A model generated the notes under the pieces. That model saw only the letters and a program-made list of their open reading frames with translations, had not been told where the DNA came from and ran no database searches. This document shows, one piece after another, positions 1-9,487 of a stretch of 48,309 bases of DNA (positions within the stretch are counted from its first letter, which is position 1; each line of letters begins with the position of its first letter). The stretch is from Thermoplasmatales archaeon SG8-52-3 (GTDB lineage: Archaea > Thermoplasmatota > E2 > DHVEG-1). Both the position numbers and the translations under genes were made by a program. The stretch lies in assembly GCA_001595915.1 (NCBI GenBank), contig LSSG01000084.1, forward strand, positions 1-48,309, written 5' to 3'.

Positions 1-69
1 TCCTTATTAACGTTAAAATATAGATAAAAAGTTATGATAAAACATAACATATGTTACAATTGTAACAAA

Positions 70-142
70 GGGCCAGTGGTCTAGTGGTTATGACGTCGCG
101 CTTACAACGCGGAGATCGCCTGTTCAATTCCGGCCTGGCCCA
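70..142 (+). tRNA. tRNA-Val (anticodon TAC)
   Basis: Acceptor stem GGGCCAG/CTGGCCC, T arm GTTCAATTC, anticodon loop CTTACAA gives TAC; discriminator A at 142. Confidence 0.95.
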
Positions 143-187
143 TAATTAAATATTATAATATTTAAAAAAGTTTAAGAGGATGCAAAT

Positions 188-445
188 ATGAGTAAAAAAA
201 TATTGTTTTCTTTAGAGAATTGTATGAAATGTACTCAAACAAAAGAACTATTGTCTAAAAGAGATGATATAAAAATTGTAACCTATCCTCATGAAATAAA
301 TGATTGGATTGATGAAGATTTAAATGAAGCAAAAAATCATGATGTTTTTGAGGATTTACAAAAAACAGCTCCTATATTATGGATTGATGGGGAAAAAAAA
401 ATCGGTTATCTTAGAATTAGAAAATGGTTACAGGATAACAAGTAG
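188..445 (+). CDS. glutaredoxin/thioredoxin-like small protein (CMKC motif)
   Basis: 85 aa, N-terminal CxxC after a beta strand; SD-like GAGG upstream. Confidence 0.75.
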   Translation: MSKKILFSLENCMKCTQTKELLSKRDDIKIVTYPHEINDWIDEDLNEAKNHDVFEDLQKTAPILWIDGEKKIGYLRIRKWLQDNK

Positions 446-805
446 TTAGTCCATTTCTTTTTCAAAATCCTTTAAAATTTTTTTTATATGATTATACCAA
501 TCGTTAATACATGATTTAATTTCTTTTCTAACTTCTTTTGCATTTTTAAATATATAAAGGTGGTAATATCCCCCTTTTTCAATTGTTTTTGTTGTTTTTG
601 TACATAAATTGCAATATGTCAATTTCTGTAAGGATCTGTAGACATTACTGCGTTCCTTACCTAGTTTTTTTGCTAAATCATCTGCCCGCGATTCTTTTTC
701 TTCTTTCAGTTTTTTATATACTTCTAAATCAAGAGAGTTTAAATCAAAGACATATTGCAGTATATCCTTACAACAGATTTTTTCGTAATTTTTATTAAAT
801 TTCAT
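446..805 (-). CDS. HTH (TrmB/MarR-like) transcriptional regulator
   Basis: 119 aa with winged-HTH-like segment RADDLAKKLGKERSNVYRSLQKL. Confidence 0.7.
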   Translation of the reverse strand: MKFNKNYEKICCKDILQYVFDLNSLDLEVYKKLKEEKESRADDLAKKLGKERSNVYRSLQKLTYCNLCTKTTKTIEKGGYYHLYIFKNAKEVRKEIKSCINDWYNHIKKILKDFEKEMD

Positions 806-897
806 TGTTAGCTTAGGATATTTATTACATCTTTATAATGGTTGTGTATAATTTTTGCACAAACGTTATATATGACATTTAATATTATCTAATATAA

Positions 898-1305
898 ATG
901 GATGAACTTGAAGAAATAAAAAAAAGGAAACTTGAACAAATGAAAGAACAATATATGAAAGGAGATAAAAATATGAGTGAAAATCTACCTAATTCGCCGC
1001 TAGAAATTACAGATGCTGATATTGATAATGCAATTAATAAATACGAAACAATTGTAATTGACTGTTGGGCGCCCTGGTGTGGTCCTTGTAGGATGGTTGC
1101 ACCCGTAATTGAAGAACTTGCAAAAGAACTTCATGGAAAGATTGTATTTGGAAAACTTAATGTTGATGAAAATCCTGGTACATCAACTAAACACCAAATA
1201 ATGAGTATACCTACTCTTCTTGTATTTAAAAATGGAAATTTAGTAGATAGACTTGTTGGTGCTTATCCAAAAGAAGAACTTAAAAAGATGCTTGAAAGAT
1301 ATTAA
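898..1305 (+). CDS. thioredoxin (WCGPC active site)
   Basis: WAPWCGPCRMVAPVIEEL; alternative start at 973 preceded by GGAG. Confidence 0.9.
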   Translation: MDELEEIKKRKLEQMKEQYMKGDKNMSENLPNSPLEITDADIDNAINKYETIVIDCWAPWCGPCRMVAPVIEELAKELHGKIVFGKLNVDENPGTSTKHQIMSIPTLLVFKNGNLVDRLVGAYPKEELKKMLERY

Positions 1306-1341
1306 TATTCTAATGTAATTATCATATTTAGGTATTTGATT

Positions 1342-2163
1342 ATGAAAAAAGAATTAATAACGGTATTTTTTTTAATCTTATTATTTTCTTTTTTATCAGG
1401 TTGTTTTGATGCTACTAAAAAATCAAGTCAAAAATCTACTCCATCAATTAATGTTTTTATTTTTGGTTATGTTGATAATATAGAAGGGGAAAATTTAGAA
1501 TTTATTAACATTACAGTTTATAATTCAAAATATAATTGGCAAAATCATACAATCACAAACGAAACTGGTTATTACCGATTAGGATTATTTGCTGGATCTT
1601 TTACTATAACTATAGATCATATAGATTATGAAGAACAATTTATTAATTATGATTTTATAGAAAATGAAAAAATATGGAAAAATATTACTGTAGAAGATGT
1701 AAACAGAGAAGAATTTTATTTTACTAATCTTAAAGGAGATATAGAAAATTTAAATGATTACCGCGGGAAAGTTGTTATTTTAGATTTATGGGCTACATGG
1801 TGTAATCCTTGTCATGCGGTTATGCCAGAACTTAAGAAAATTTATGATCATTATGGCAGAAATGATTTAGAGATTATGTCTGTAAACATTGATTATCGTG
1901 AAAATGTACAATATATACAAAGTTTTATAGATTGGTTTGAGGAACAATATAATATTGAATTAAATTGGATATTTGGGCGTGACGAGGACAGTATTTTAGA
2001 AAAATATATGAATGAGGGTGCGATTCCCACTCTTGCTGTATTTGACCAAAAGGGGAGATTGTATTATAGAAAAGCTGGTGTACATGCTTATAAAGAAATC
2101 CCTGCTGGATTTCCTGAAAGCACACCAACACTTGCCCCTATAATAGAGGAGTTAATCAGCTAA
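1342..2163 (+). CDS. TlpA/ResA-like thioredoxin lipoprotein with N-terminal carboxypeptidase-regulatory-like domain
   Basis: lipobox-like LSGC; LWATWCNPCHAVMPEL motif; ORF extends to TTG at 1336. Confidence 0.8.
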   Translation: MKKELITVFFLILLFSFLSGCFDATKKSSQKSTPSINVFIFGYVDNIEGENLEFINITVYNSKYNWQNHTITNETGYYRLGLFAGSFTITIDHIDYEEQFINYDFIENEKIWKNITVEDVNREEFYFTNLKGDIENLNDYRGKVVILDLWATWCNPCHAVMPELKKIYDHYGRNDLEIMSVNIDYRENVQYIQSFIDWFEEQYNIELNWIFGRDEDSILEKYMNEGAIPTLAVFDQKGRLYYRKAGVHAYKEIPAGFPESTPTLAPIIEELIS

Positions 2164-2181
2164 AGTTGGAGGTATTAGAAT

Positions 2182-2685
2182 ATGAAAAAGATATTAACCG
2201 CCACGATTGTACTATTAGGCTTGTGTTTAGCTAGTGCTGTCGTCAGTGCTGAACCAGTAGTTGAAGATGTAACAATAGTTCCTGCACAACCAAAAGTATT
2301 GGATACAATTACAGTAACTGCAACAATAACTAGTGATGAGGAAATAGATGAAGTAACATTTAGAATAAAAGAATGTGATGAAACTTTGTGCATGCAAACT
2401 GAATCTCATGAAATGGATTTAGTGGATGGGGAATATACTGTAACAGATGAATTAACATTTGAGGGAGCAACTTACTTTGGTTATCAGTTTATTATCACAA
2501 GCAACGGAAATGAAACAGAAACAGATTTTGTAAATGTAACTTTACAACCTGCTGATAATGGAGGAACAAATGGCGGAAATGGTGGAAACGGTGACGATGG
2601 CGGTCTTCCTGGATTTGAACTAATTCCACTATTTGTTGCAACTTTAATTGTGATATTTTATTTGAGAAGAAAGAGATCAGAATGA
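2182..2685 (+). CDS. secreted protein with C-terminal PGF-CTERM-like sorting/anchor segment
   Basis: signal peptide; Gly-rich linker; LPGFELIPLFVATLIVIFYLRRKRSE tail. Confidence 0.65.
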   Translation: MKKILTATIVLLGLCLASAVVSAEPVVEDVTIVPAQPKVLDTITVTATITSDEEIDEVTFRIKECDETLCMQTESHEMDLVDGEYTVTDELTFEGATYFGYQFIITSNGNETETDFVNVTLQPADNGGTNGGNGGNGDDGGLPGFELIPLFVATLIVIFYLRRKRSE

Positions 2686-3491
2686 AATTTCAGTTGAAAC
2701 GTCTCTGGTTTCAAATTCTCACTTTTTTTTCTGTTAACCTAGGAGCCATTGGTCTAAGAACTGGATTTTGTTACCCTTTGTTTTATTGTCATGCATGTCC
2801 TGCGGCAACATCTGCTTGTCCTTTGAGGGCAATGGAAAAAAGTGTTTATAAGGGAAGTTCTGCTCTGGATCAACTTTTATATCCAATTTTAATTTTGGGA
2901 TTTTTTGGAACTGTTACAGGAAGAGCAATTTGTGGATGGGCATGTCCTATTGGTTTACTTCAAAGAGCAACTAGTGGTCCGGCAAGAAAACTAAAGAATT
3001 ATTCAATTGTTAAAAAACTTGGCAGATATAGATTTGAACCTTATTTAAGGTATACAAAATATTTTATGCTTATAGGTTTTGTTTTTATTACTGCGGCATA
3101 TTTTGGATTTATGTTTACAGATATTTGTCCAATAGGTGTTTTGACAGGTACAATTCCTATAATTATTTTAGAACCATATAAATTTGTACCAAGTTCTTTC
3201 TTTTGGCCAGCAATTGCAATATTTATTTTATTTATCATATTGATATTTATTATTGAACGCGGATGGTGTAGGTATTTTTGTCCGATAGGCGCTTTTCTTG
3301 CACCATTTAATAAAGTAAGTATGTTACATATTGATGTTGATCAGGAAAAATGTGTTCATTGTAATCTATGTGCAATAGAGTGTCCAATGGGTATTGATGT
3401 TGCGAATATGTACAGAGATCCTGAATGCATACTTTGTGGAAAATGTGTAAATGTGTGTCCAAGAGATGCAATAGCATATGGGAGGTTTTAA
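2682..3491 (+). CDS. NapH/MauN-like membrane 4Fe-4S protein
   Basis: several TM helices, CGWACP and CRYFCP motifs, C-terminal 2x[4Fe-4S] ferredoxin domain (CVHCNLCAIECP, CILCGKCVNVCP). Confidence 0.85.
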   Translation: MKFQLKRLWFQILTFFSVNLGAIGLRTGFCYPLFYCHACPAATSACPLRAMEKSVYKGSSALDQLLYPILILGFFGTVTGRAICGWACPIGLLQRATSGPARKLKNYSIVKKLGRYRFEPYLRYTKYFMLIGFVFITAAYFGFMFTDICPIGVLTGTIPIIILEPYKFVPSSFFWPAIAIFILFIILIFIIERGWCRYFCPIGAFLAPFNKVSMLHIDVDQEKCVHCNLCAIECPMGIDVANMYRDPECILCGKCVNVCPRDAIAYGRF

Positions 3492-4127
3492 ATGAAAAAA
3501 TTTTTTGCAGTTCAAATGAGCCTTCTAATAATTATTTCTATTTCATTTACTGGAATGCTATATTATACTGATATTTATGAAAAAATACAAGGAGGTATTG
3601 TTGAGGTATTATGTCTAAGCTGTATTAAATTATACCCATTAACATCTGCAGATTTTACTTTTCAAACAGGGACAGGAGAACCTCATCCAGATTTTATTTG
3701 GGAAAGTCTAAAAGATGGACCTATTTTTCTTCATTATAGCGAAGATGCTTGTGCAGCATGTGATGTAATGTTTCCATCAGTTTTAAAATTTTTACAAGTA
3801 GAACCTGAAAAAGATAAATCATATCATAAACTTACATCCTTTAAAGATAAGCCCGTTCATTATTATTATGTTTATTTGGATGACGAAGCAACTTCAGAAG
3901 TATGGTTAAATACTTTTGGAATTTATGATAAAGATCATATTCATGGTCTACCAATGTTCAGTATTGTGACAATTAACTATGCTCATAGTGGAATAATAGA
4001 ACCATATTACACAACTTTATATGGACAATTCAAGGATAACGATGAGCAAAGAATAGAATTTTTTGGTGATTTAATGGATGAAGCATTTGTTTTATATGAT
4101 GAAAACCTACCTGGGTTTATAAAATAA
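3492..4127 (+). CDS. membrane-anchored thioredoxin-fold protein (CAAC motif)
   Basis: N-terminal TM, HYSEDACAACDVMFPSV; start follows the NapH-like stop directly. Confidence 0.7.
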   Translation: MKKFFAVQMSLLIIISISFTGMLYYTDIYEKIQGGIVEVLCLSCIKLYPLTSADFTFQTGTGEPHPDFIWESLKDGPIFLHYSEDACAACDVMFPSVLKFLQVEPEKDKSYHKLTSFKDKPVHYYYVYLDDEATSEVWLNTFGIYDKDHIHGLPMFSIVTINYAHSGIIEPYYTTLYGQFKDNDEQRIEFFGDLMDEAFVLYDENLPGFIK

Positions 4128-4164
4128 GTTAATTTATAAATTAAATTAAAAAAAGAAGAATTAT

Positions 4165-4181
4165 GAAGGAAGAGTTCCTTC
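4165..4181. terminator. hairpin between convergent genes
   Basis: perfect 7-bp inverted repeat GAAGGAA-GAG-TTCCTTC. Confidence 0.5.
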
Positions 4182-4184
4182 TAT

Positions 4185-4349
4185 TTAGAGTTCACCACTT
4201 TTAATCTTTTCTTTTAATACTTCAAATTGCTCTTTTGTTAATGTACAAATATTATCTTTCTCACCAATAATAACCTTATCTTCACGTACATCAACAACTG
4301 GGCATTTGTTAGGTATGCAGAAATCACCAATACATAATGATACTTTCAT
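4185..4349 (-). CDS. 54-aa Cys-containing small protein (not in ORF track)
   Basis: MKVSLCIGDFCIPNKCPVVDVREDKVIIGEKDNICTLTKEQFEVLKEKIKSGEL; GGAGGT SD 9 nt upstream of ATG. Confidence 0.75.
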   Translation of the reverse strand: MKVSLCIGDFCIPNKCPVVDVREDKVIIGEKDNICTLTKEQFEVLKEKIKSGEL

Positions 4350-4465
4350 CTTGTTATACCTCCCATATTATTTCATTTAACATATGTTAACACTTATAGT
4401 CTTAAATAATTTTTGCTAAAATAAGATATTTATTATTAAATATTAAAGTATCTTAGAATTTCCTC

Positions 4466-5848
4466 TTAAGCATATCCTGTTATTTTAAGCTTTTTCATAT
4501 CTAATTTTTGGATAACTCTTGGCTTTTCTCTATCTATTTTTTTCACTTCTTTTGTGATAATTTCTACATTTTTTCCAAGTTTTTCTTTTAAACCTTGTCT
4601 TAATACAGAAAATATCTTTTCAACAGATGGACCAATATTTCTTTGTTTTTCATCAATTACAACCTGTAATTCAATTTTTTTTAATGAGTGTTGAATAATT
4701 ATTGCATCTTTTAATTTATTTGTCTTTAATTCATATAAAACCTTACTAAATATTTCCCCGAAGGAAGCAGGTAGAATTACTCTTCCATCAGGTGAATATA
4801 ATGAAATATCATCTCTACCATATATTCTATCTATCAATTCACCTGATAATCCACAACTACAGGTCTTTTTTGATGGAGCTACAATATCATTAATTGCATC
4901 ATATCTTATAATAGGGGTGCCAATACCATAAAGCTTGGTCAATAATATTTTTCCTGCTTCCCCCGATTCGACAGGTCTTCCTTCTTTTAAATATTCTAAG
5001 TATACTAGATCTGACATAACATGATAATTTCCATTTTTACATTCAAATGCAATTGACCCTGATTCTGTGGAACCATATGATTGAAAAATCGTTGCATCAA
5101 ATGATTTTATCAAAAATTCCTTTAAAGAATTTGTTAAAGGTGAACCCGTTGTGGCAATTACCTTTGGAGAAATGTCTTTTCCAAACCCTTTTTCTTTCAA
5201 AAGGGCTAAATGTCCAAGCATTCCTACATATCCGCCAATAAACACAGGTTTAAATTTATTAATTTGTTCAATTACTTTTTCTGGGGGATCATTTGTATTT
5301 AACCATTGTAAATTTTTAAAAAAAAGTTTAGAACTAAATCTTGGTTGAATACCTTTATGAATATATCCACTTTCAACTGTGTGTGGTGCAAAATCTGCAA
5401 TAATTGTTATTTTATCCTTTCTCCAATCTATACCATGTTCCCGGATAGATCTAACATAACCAAATAAACCAGCAATAATGTCAAACATATCAACATATAT
5501 AGAAAGAGATTTTCCTGTTGTTCCGGAAGTTGTTATTTCAATTAGTTTATTTTTATTTACTTTTGATGAAACAATTCCGTCCGGATAATATTTTTTAAAA
5601 TCATGTTTAGAAATCATTGGGAGCTTATTGATATCACTTATTCCTCTAATATCTTCTGGGTGAACGCCCTCTTTTTTATACTTATCATGGTAAAGTGGCA
5701 CAGTATAAGCAAATTTTACCATTTTTCTAAGTCTTTTATCTTGATATTTCCTCAATTTTTCATCATTTAATCTTCGCAATCTGTTTATTTCAAAAAAATA
5801 ACTTTTTAGAACCTTTAATAGGAAAATTGGATTATTAAACGAATTCAT
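4466..5848 (-). CDS. PaaK/CapK-like adenylate-forming enzyme (phenylacetate-CoA ligase family)
   Basis: ITTSGTTGKSLSIY P-loop-like motif, YGSTESG, IYGRDD. Confidence 0.85.
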   Translation of the reverse strand: MNSFNNPIFLLKVLKSYFFEINRLRRLNDEKLRKYQDKRLRKMVKFAYTVPLYHDKYKKEGVHPEDIRGISDINKLPMISKHDFKKYYPDGIVSSKVNKNKLIEITTSGTTGKSLSIYVDMFDIIAGLFGYVRSIREHGIDWRKDKITIIADFAPHTVESGYIHKGIQPRFSSKLFFKNLQWLNTNDPPEKVIEQINKFKPVFIGGYVGMLGHLALLKEKGFGKDISPKVIATTGSPLTNSLKEFLIKSFDATIFQSYGSTESGSIAFECKNGNYHVMSDLVYLEYLKEGRPVESGEAGKILLTKLYGIGTPIIRYDAINDIVAPSKKTCSCGLSGELIDRIYGRDDISLYSPDGRVILPASFGEIFSKVLYELKTNKLKDAIIIQHSLKKIELQVVIDEKQRNIGPSVEKIFSVLRQGLKEKLGKNVEIITKEVKKIDREKPRVIQKLDMKKLKITGYA

Positions 5849-5918
5849 TTTTACCTCAATTTTGTTTTGTTAATCATGATTACTTATTTATAGGTTCCTT
5901 CTTATATAATGGCCGAAA

Positions 5919-7238
5919 ATGAACATTCTTATAATTGAAAATTTTTGGTTAGGTGGAAGAAAAATTAGACTTACTGAGAAACTATTGCTAAATACATTTT
6001 CAATTCTTCCAACATTATTTGCTCGCCAATTGGCAGCCATTACACCAAAAAAATATTCTGTTGAGGTTGTTGATGAAAGATATAATACTATAAATTTTGA
6101 TGAAAATTATGATATTGTTTTAATAAATTTTAACCTTTCAAGTGTTCCTCGAGCTTATGAACTAACAGATATTTTTAGAAAAAAAGGAATTCCAGTTGTA
6201 CTCAGTGGATGGTACCCTTCTATTATGTCTGAGGAAGCAAAAGAACATGCAGATAGCGTTTTAATAGGTCGGAATGAAGTCAATTGGCTTGATTTATTAA
6301 ATGATTTTGAAAAGGATAAATTAAAACCTTTTTATGGACCTAAAGATTATGATAAATCTTTAAAGATTCCACCAACAAATGTTGAACTTCCTGGAATTGT
6401 TTTAACAGGTGCTATTGAAGCAACAAGGGGATGTCCTTACAAGTGTGAGTTTTGCCCTGAAGCAAATACGATTGGTGGTTCACAATATTTTACAAGACCT
6501 GTTGATGACGTAATAAATGAATTAAAATCCATTCCTCAAAAAACTATAATATTTTATGATAATTCATTAACTATTAATGCAGAATATAGTAAAAATTTGT
6601 TTAGAAAAATGATAGGACTAAATAAAAAATTTTTTTGTAATGGAAATATTGATAAACTAGCAGAAGACGAAGAACTTGTTAGACTTTCTAAAGAGGCAGG
6701 ATGTGTGTCATGGTTAGTTGGATTTGAATCAGTGTCTCAAAAAACAATTGATAAGATTGGGAAGAGTACAAATAAAGTGGAAAAATATTTCAAGGCTGTT
6801 GAAAACATTCATAAGAATAAAATGGCTGTGATCGGTTCCTTTATTTTTGGTTTTGACACAGATACAAAAGATGTTTTTAATGAAACTTTGAAAATGATAA
6901 AGGATTTAAGGATTGATTTAGCTGATTTTTGTATTCTAACACCTTTTCCAGGTACACCTCTTTATGATAGACTTGATAAAGAAGGTAGATTGTTTGAAAA
7001 AAATTGGTCAAAATATACAATGAGAAATGTTGTATTCAAACCAAAAAATTTTACACCTGAAGAATTGATTGATGGTGTAAAAAAGATGTATATTGAATTT
7101 TATTCAACAAAAAATACAATAATTCGGATTTTTAGAAGTCTAAAACTAGGTATATATCCATTTTTTTTATTATTGGCAAGAAACGCAATAGCTAATATGA
7201 ACAGTAAATTTCTATACGTTTCTCAAACAAAAAAATAA
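5919..7238 (+). CDS. B12-binding-domain radical SAM protein
   Basis: EATRGCPYKCEFCPEA (CxxxCxxC), N-terminal cobalamin-binding-like Rossmann segment. Confidence 0.9.
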   Translation: MNILIIENFWLGGRKIRLTEKLLLNTFSILPTLFARQLAAITPKKYSVEVVDERYNTINFDENYDIVLINFNLSSVPRAYELTDIFRKKGIPVVLSGWYPSIMSEEAKEHADSVLIGRNEVNWLDLLNDFEKDKLKPFYGPKDYDKSLKIPPTNVELPGIVLTGAIEATRGCPYKCEFCPEANTIGGSQYFTRPVDDVINELKSIPQKTIIFYDNSLTINAEYSKNLFRKMIGLNKKFFCNGNIDKLAEDEELVRLSKEAGCVSWLVGFESVSQKTIDKIGKSTNKVEKYFKAVENIHKNKMAVIGSFIFGFDTDTKDVFNETLKMIKDLRIDLADFCILTPFPGTPLYDRLDKEGRLFEKNWSKYTMRNVVFKPKNFTPEELIDGVKKMYIEFYSTKNTIIRIFRSLKLGIYPFFLLLARNAIANMNSKFLYVSQTKK

Positions 7239-7244
7239 AAGTTT

Positions 7245-8510
7245 TTAGAAGAAAATTGTAAAGATGTCGATTTCAGCAGAATTTTCTTTTTCTTCTAAAT
7301 CGTATGCGGTAACCTTAATTTTGTGTTTTCGAGGTAATATTTTTCTAAATGACCCTGATTTATCTATGCTATATTCATAAGGTTCTTCATCATCTGTAAA
7401 TATTAATTCATCATCAAAGTAAAAATCAACTTTTTCAACTCCAGTTTCGTCTTCCACTTCCACCTTAATATCTATTTTTCCTATCATAATAGTCTTTTTG
7501 TTTAAAAGCAGTATAAATTTAAATTTAGGTTTACCTTTGATATGTAACAAACCAGATTCTGGTAATGTAATTCCTACAAGAGGTGGGAGATTTCCTCCTT
7601 CTACGACCTCTGTACCAGCAACATTGTCTGCAAAATGGGCATTAAATTCGTGTTTATCTCCATCTCTGTCAAGATCGTCTGGATCTGAGTATCTTTTAAC
7701 TTCTTTTGAATTAAAAACTGCTGCATAAATCATGAGATTTTCTTGGTCTAATTCATCTGTATTTATTGTTATTGTTTCTGAAAAATTTAAAATATTATTT
7801 GAAGCTATTTCTACATTTTCATCAGTAATAAAACTGTGAGAACCAAAATGATATGGTTTTTTACTTGCGTCTAACCAGTTTGTAGAGATAATCTCTGCTA
7901 AATAAATGCGTAAAATCCCTTTATAGGTGCTATCACCGTCATTTTTTATAACACCATTTATACTTACTTCACTGGTATTTTCATCCCATTCAGCACCAAC
8001 ATTTATGTAAACTGATGAAAAGTCTCTTGACATAGCTTCTTTTATGTTTTTTACCATTGTTGATTCTTCTGTTGCACCGCCAAATAGAGTTTTATAACCT
8101 CCATCGATATAAACAGATGGATATGCAAAGTTATTGTAATATTTATCAAGATACTCTCTTGTATCTGTTTGATCGCCAATTAGACTAATATAATAGAATG
8201 GATATTTTCCAGATTCATACAATTTATGTAATAATTTTCCAATTGCAACGCAGGGAACACAATCTTTACCGGTTGCTTCTTCAATAAAAACAAAATGTGT
8301 TGAATCCCATGGAAATTTTTCTCCATTATTATTGCCATTTCCATCATCAGTTTCGTTATCCTCTTCATCAATAATTTCATCAAAACCATCGGTTCTTTTA
8401 ATATCGGGTTTATCTGCACATCTTGGTTCAGATAATAGAGCTACAGATAAAGAGGATATAACTAAAATCAGTACAATAATTATAGCTAAATTTTTTATTA
8501 ATGGCCTCAT
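7245..8510 (-). CDS. secreted thioredoxin-fold (Omp28-like) protein with C-terminal Ig-like domain
   Basis: signal peptide, EEATGKDCVPCVAIGKLLHKLY; C-terminal VEVEDETGVEKVDFYFDDEL Ig-like segment. Confidence 0.7.
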   Translation of the reverse strand: MRPLIKNLAIIIVLILVISSLSVALLSEPRCADKPDIKRTDGFDEIIDEEDNETDDGNGNNNGEKFPWDSTHFVFIEEATGKDCVPCVAIGKLLHKLYESGKYPFYYISLIGDQTDTREYLDKYYNNFAYPSVYIDGGYKTLFGGATEESTMVKNIKEAMSRDFSSVYINVGAEWDENTSEVSINGVIKNDGDSTYKGILRIYLAEIISTNWLDASKKPYHFGSHSFITDENVEIASNNILNFSETITINTDELDQENLMIYAAVFNSKEVKRYSDPDDLDRDGDKHEFNAHFADNVAGTEVVEGGNLPPLVGITLPESGLLHIKGKPKFKFILLLNKKTIMIGKIDIKVEVEDETGVEKVDFYFDDELIFTDDEEPYEYSIDKSGSFRKILPRKHKIKVTAYDLEEKENSAEIDIFTIFF

Positions 8511-8569
8511 ATGATATAATTAGAAGTTATTGAATATTTAAATTTAACTGTTATTAATATAAGTAAAAT

Positions 8570-9448
8570 TTATAATGAGATTTTCTGCCCTTTCTTTAAG
8601 GATTCTACTGATTTGTCAGCAATTTCATCAAGTTTATTTTTATCAAGTACTGCTTTTCGTGCTTTGATATTTTGTTCTTGTATTGCTTTTTTTGCTTCAT
8701 CTCTACGTTTTCTTCTTTCGCCTCTAATTGAGATAATTTTTGATCTCATCTCATATGCTTTATCATGGACTTTTTGAGCTTCAGCTCTAAATTCAATGTA
8801 TTGCTCATGCTTTTTATTTGACTCAGCAATAGATAGAGAAAGCTCATTTACAAGTTTAATAAATTTTTCGTGTTTCTTTTGATTTTCTTTATAATATTTC
8901 TGAACTAAGGTATGTTGTTCATCAGCTTTTTTAAAAAGTTCATCAATTGCATTATCCTTATCAGTTATCTCAATTTCTACGAGTTTCTGTTTTTCCATCA
9001 GTTTTTTTGTTTTCTTATATTCCTCTTTTTTCTCTCGTATCTTTTCGATTAATTCGTTTTCCTCTCCTGAACTCATTGGTACAGTTTCTTGTCTGTATTC
9101 AAGCATCTGTACATCTGCTTTTAGTTCTTCAATACGTAATGGTAGATTTTTAAAAACTTCACCTTTTTTCTTTCTTTTTGATTCAATAAGCTTTTTTGCT
9201 TCCTCTTGAAGCTTATTACGAATCTCTTTATGATACTTCATCTTTGTAACTAGTTCATCCCGCTCCTTTTTGATTATATCTGCCTGGTTTTTTAGGTCTT
9301 TTCTGCTTTCGTTGATCATATCTCGTTCTTCACGAATAGCTTTGGCCATATCATTAAGCTCATTTCTTTTTTCAATGTAAGCCTGATACTTTTTTTCGGC
9401 ATCTTTTAACTGGTCTGCTTCTTTTTTATCAACAGGTTTGTTTGGCAT
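8570..9448 (-). CDS. archaeal coiled-coil protein (COG1340-like)
   Basis: about 290 aa almost entirely K/E-rich coiled coil; MPNKPVDKKEAD start. Confidence 0.75.
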   Translation of the reverse strand: MPNKPVDKKEADQLKDAEKKYQAYIEKRNELNDMAKAIREERDMINESRKDLKNQADIIKKERDELVTKMKYHKEIRNKLQEEAKKLIESKRKKKGEVFKNLPLRIEELKADVQMLEYRQETVPMSSGEENELIEKIREKKEEYKKTKKLMEKQKLVEIEITDKDNAIDELFKKADEQHTLVQKYYKENQKKHEKFIKLVNELSLSIAESNKKHEQYIEFRAEAQKVHDKAYEMRSKIISIRGERRKRRDEAKKAIQEQNIKARKAVLDKNKLDEIADKSVESLKKGQKISL

Positions 9449-9487
9449 AAGAAACACTAGATGTATCTACTAAATTGATACGCTGAA

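Noticed and set aside
583-798. 71-aa + strand ORF
   Set aside because: Antisense to the HTH gene 446..805; no SD.
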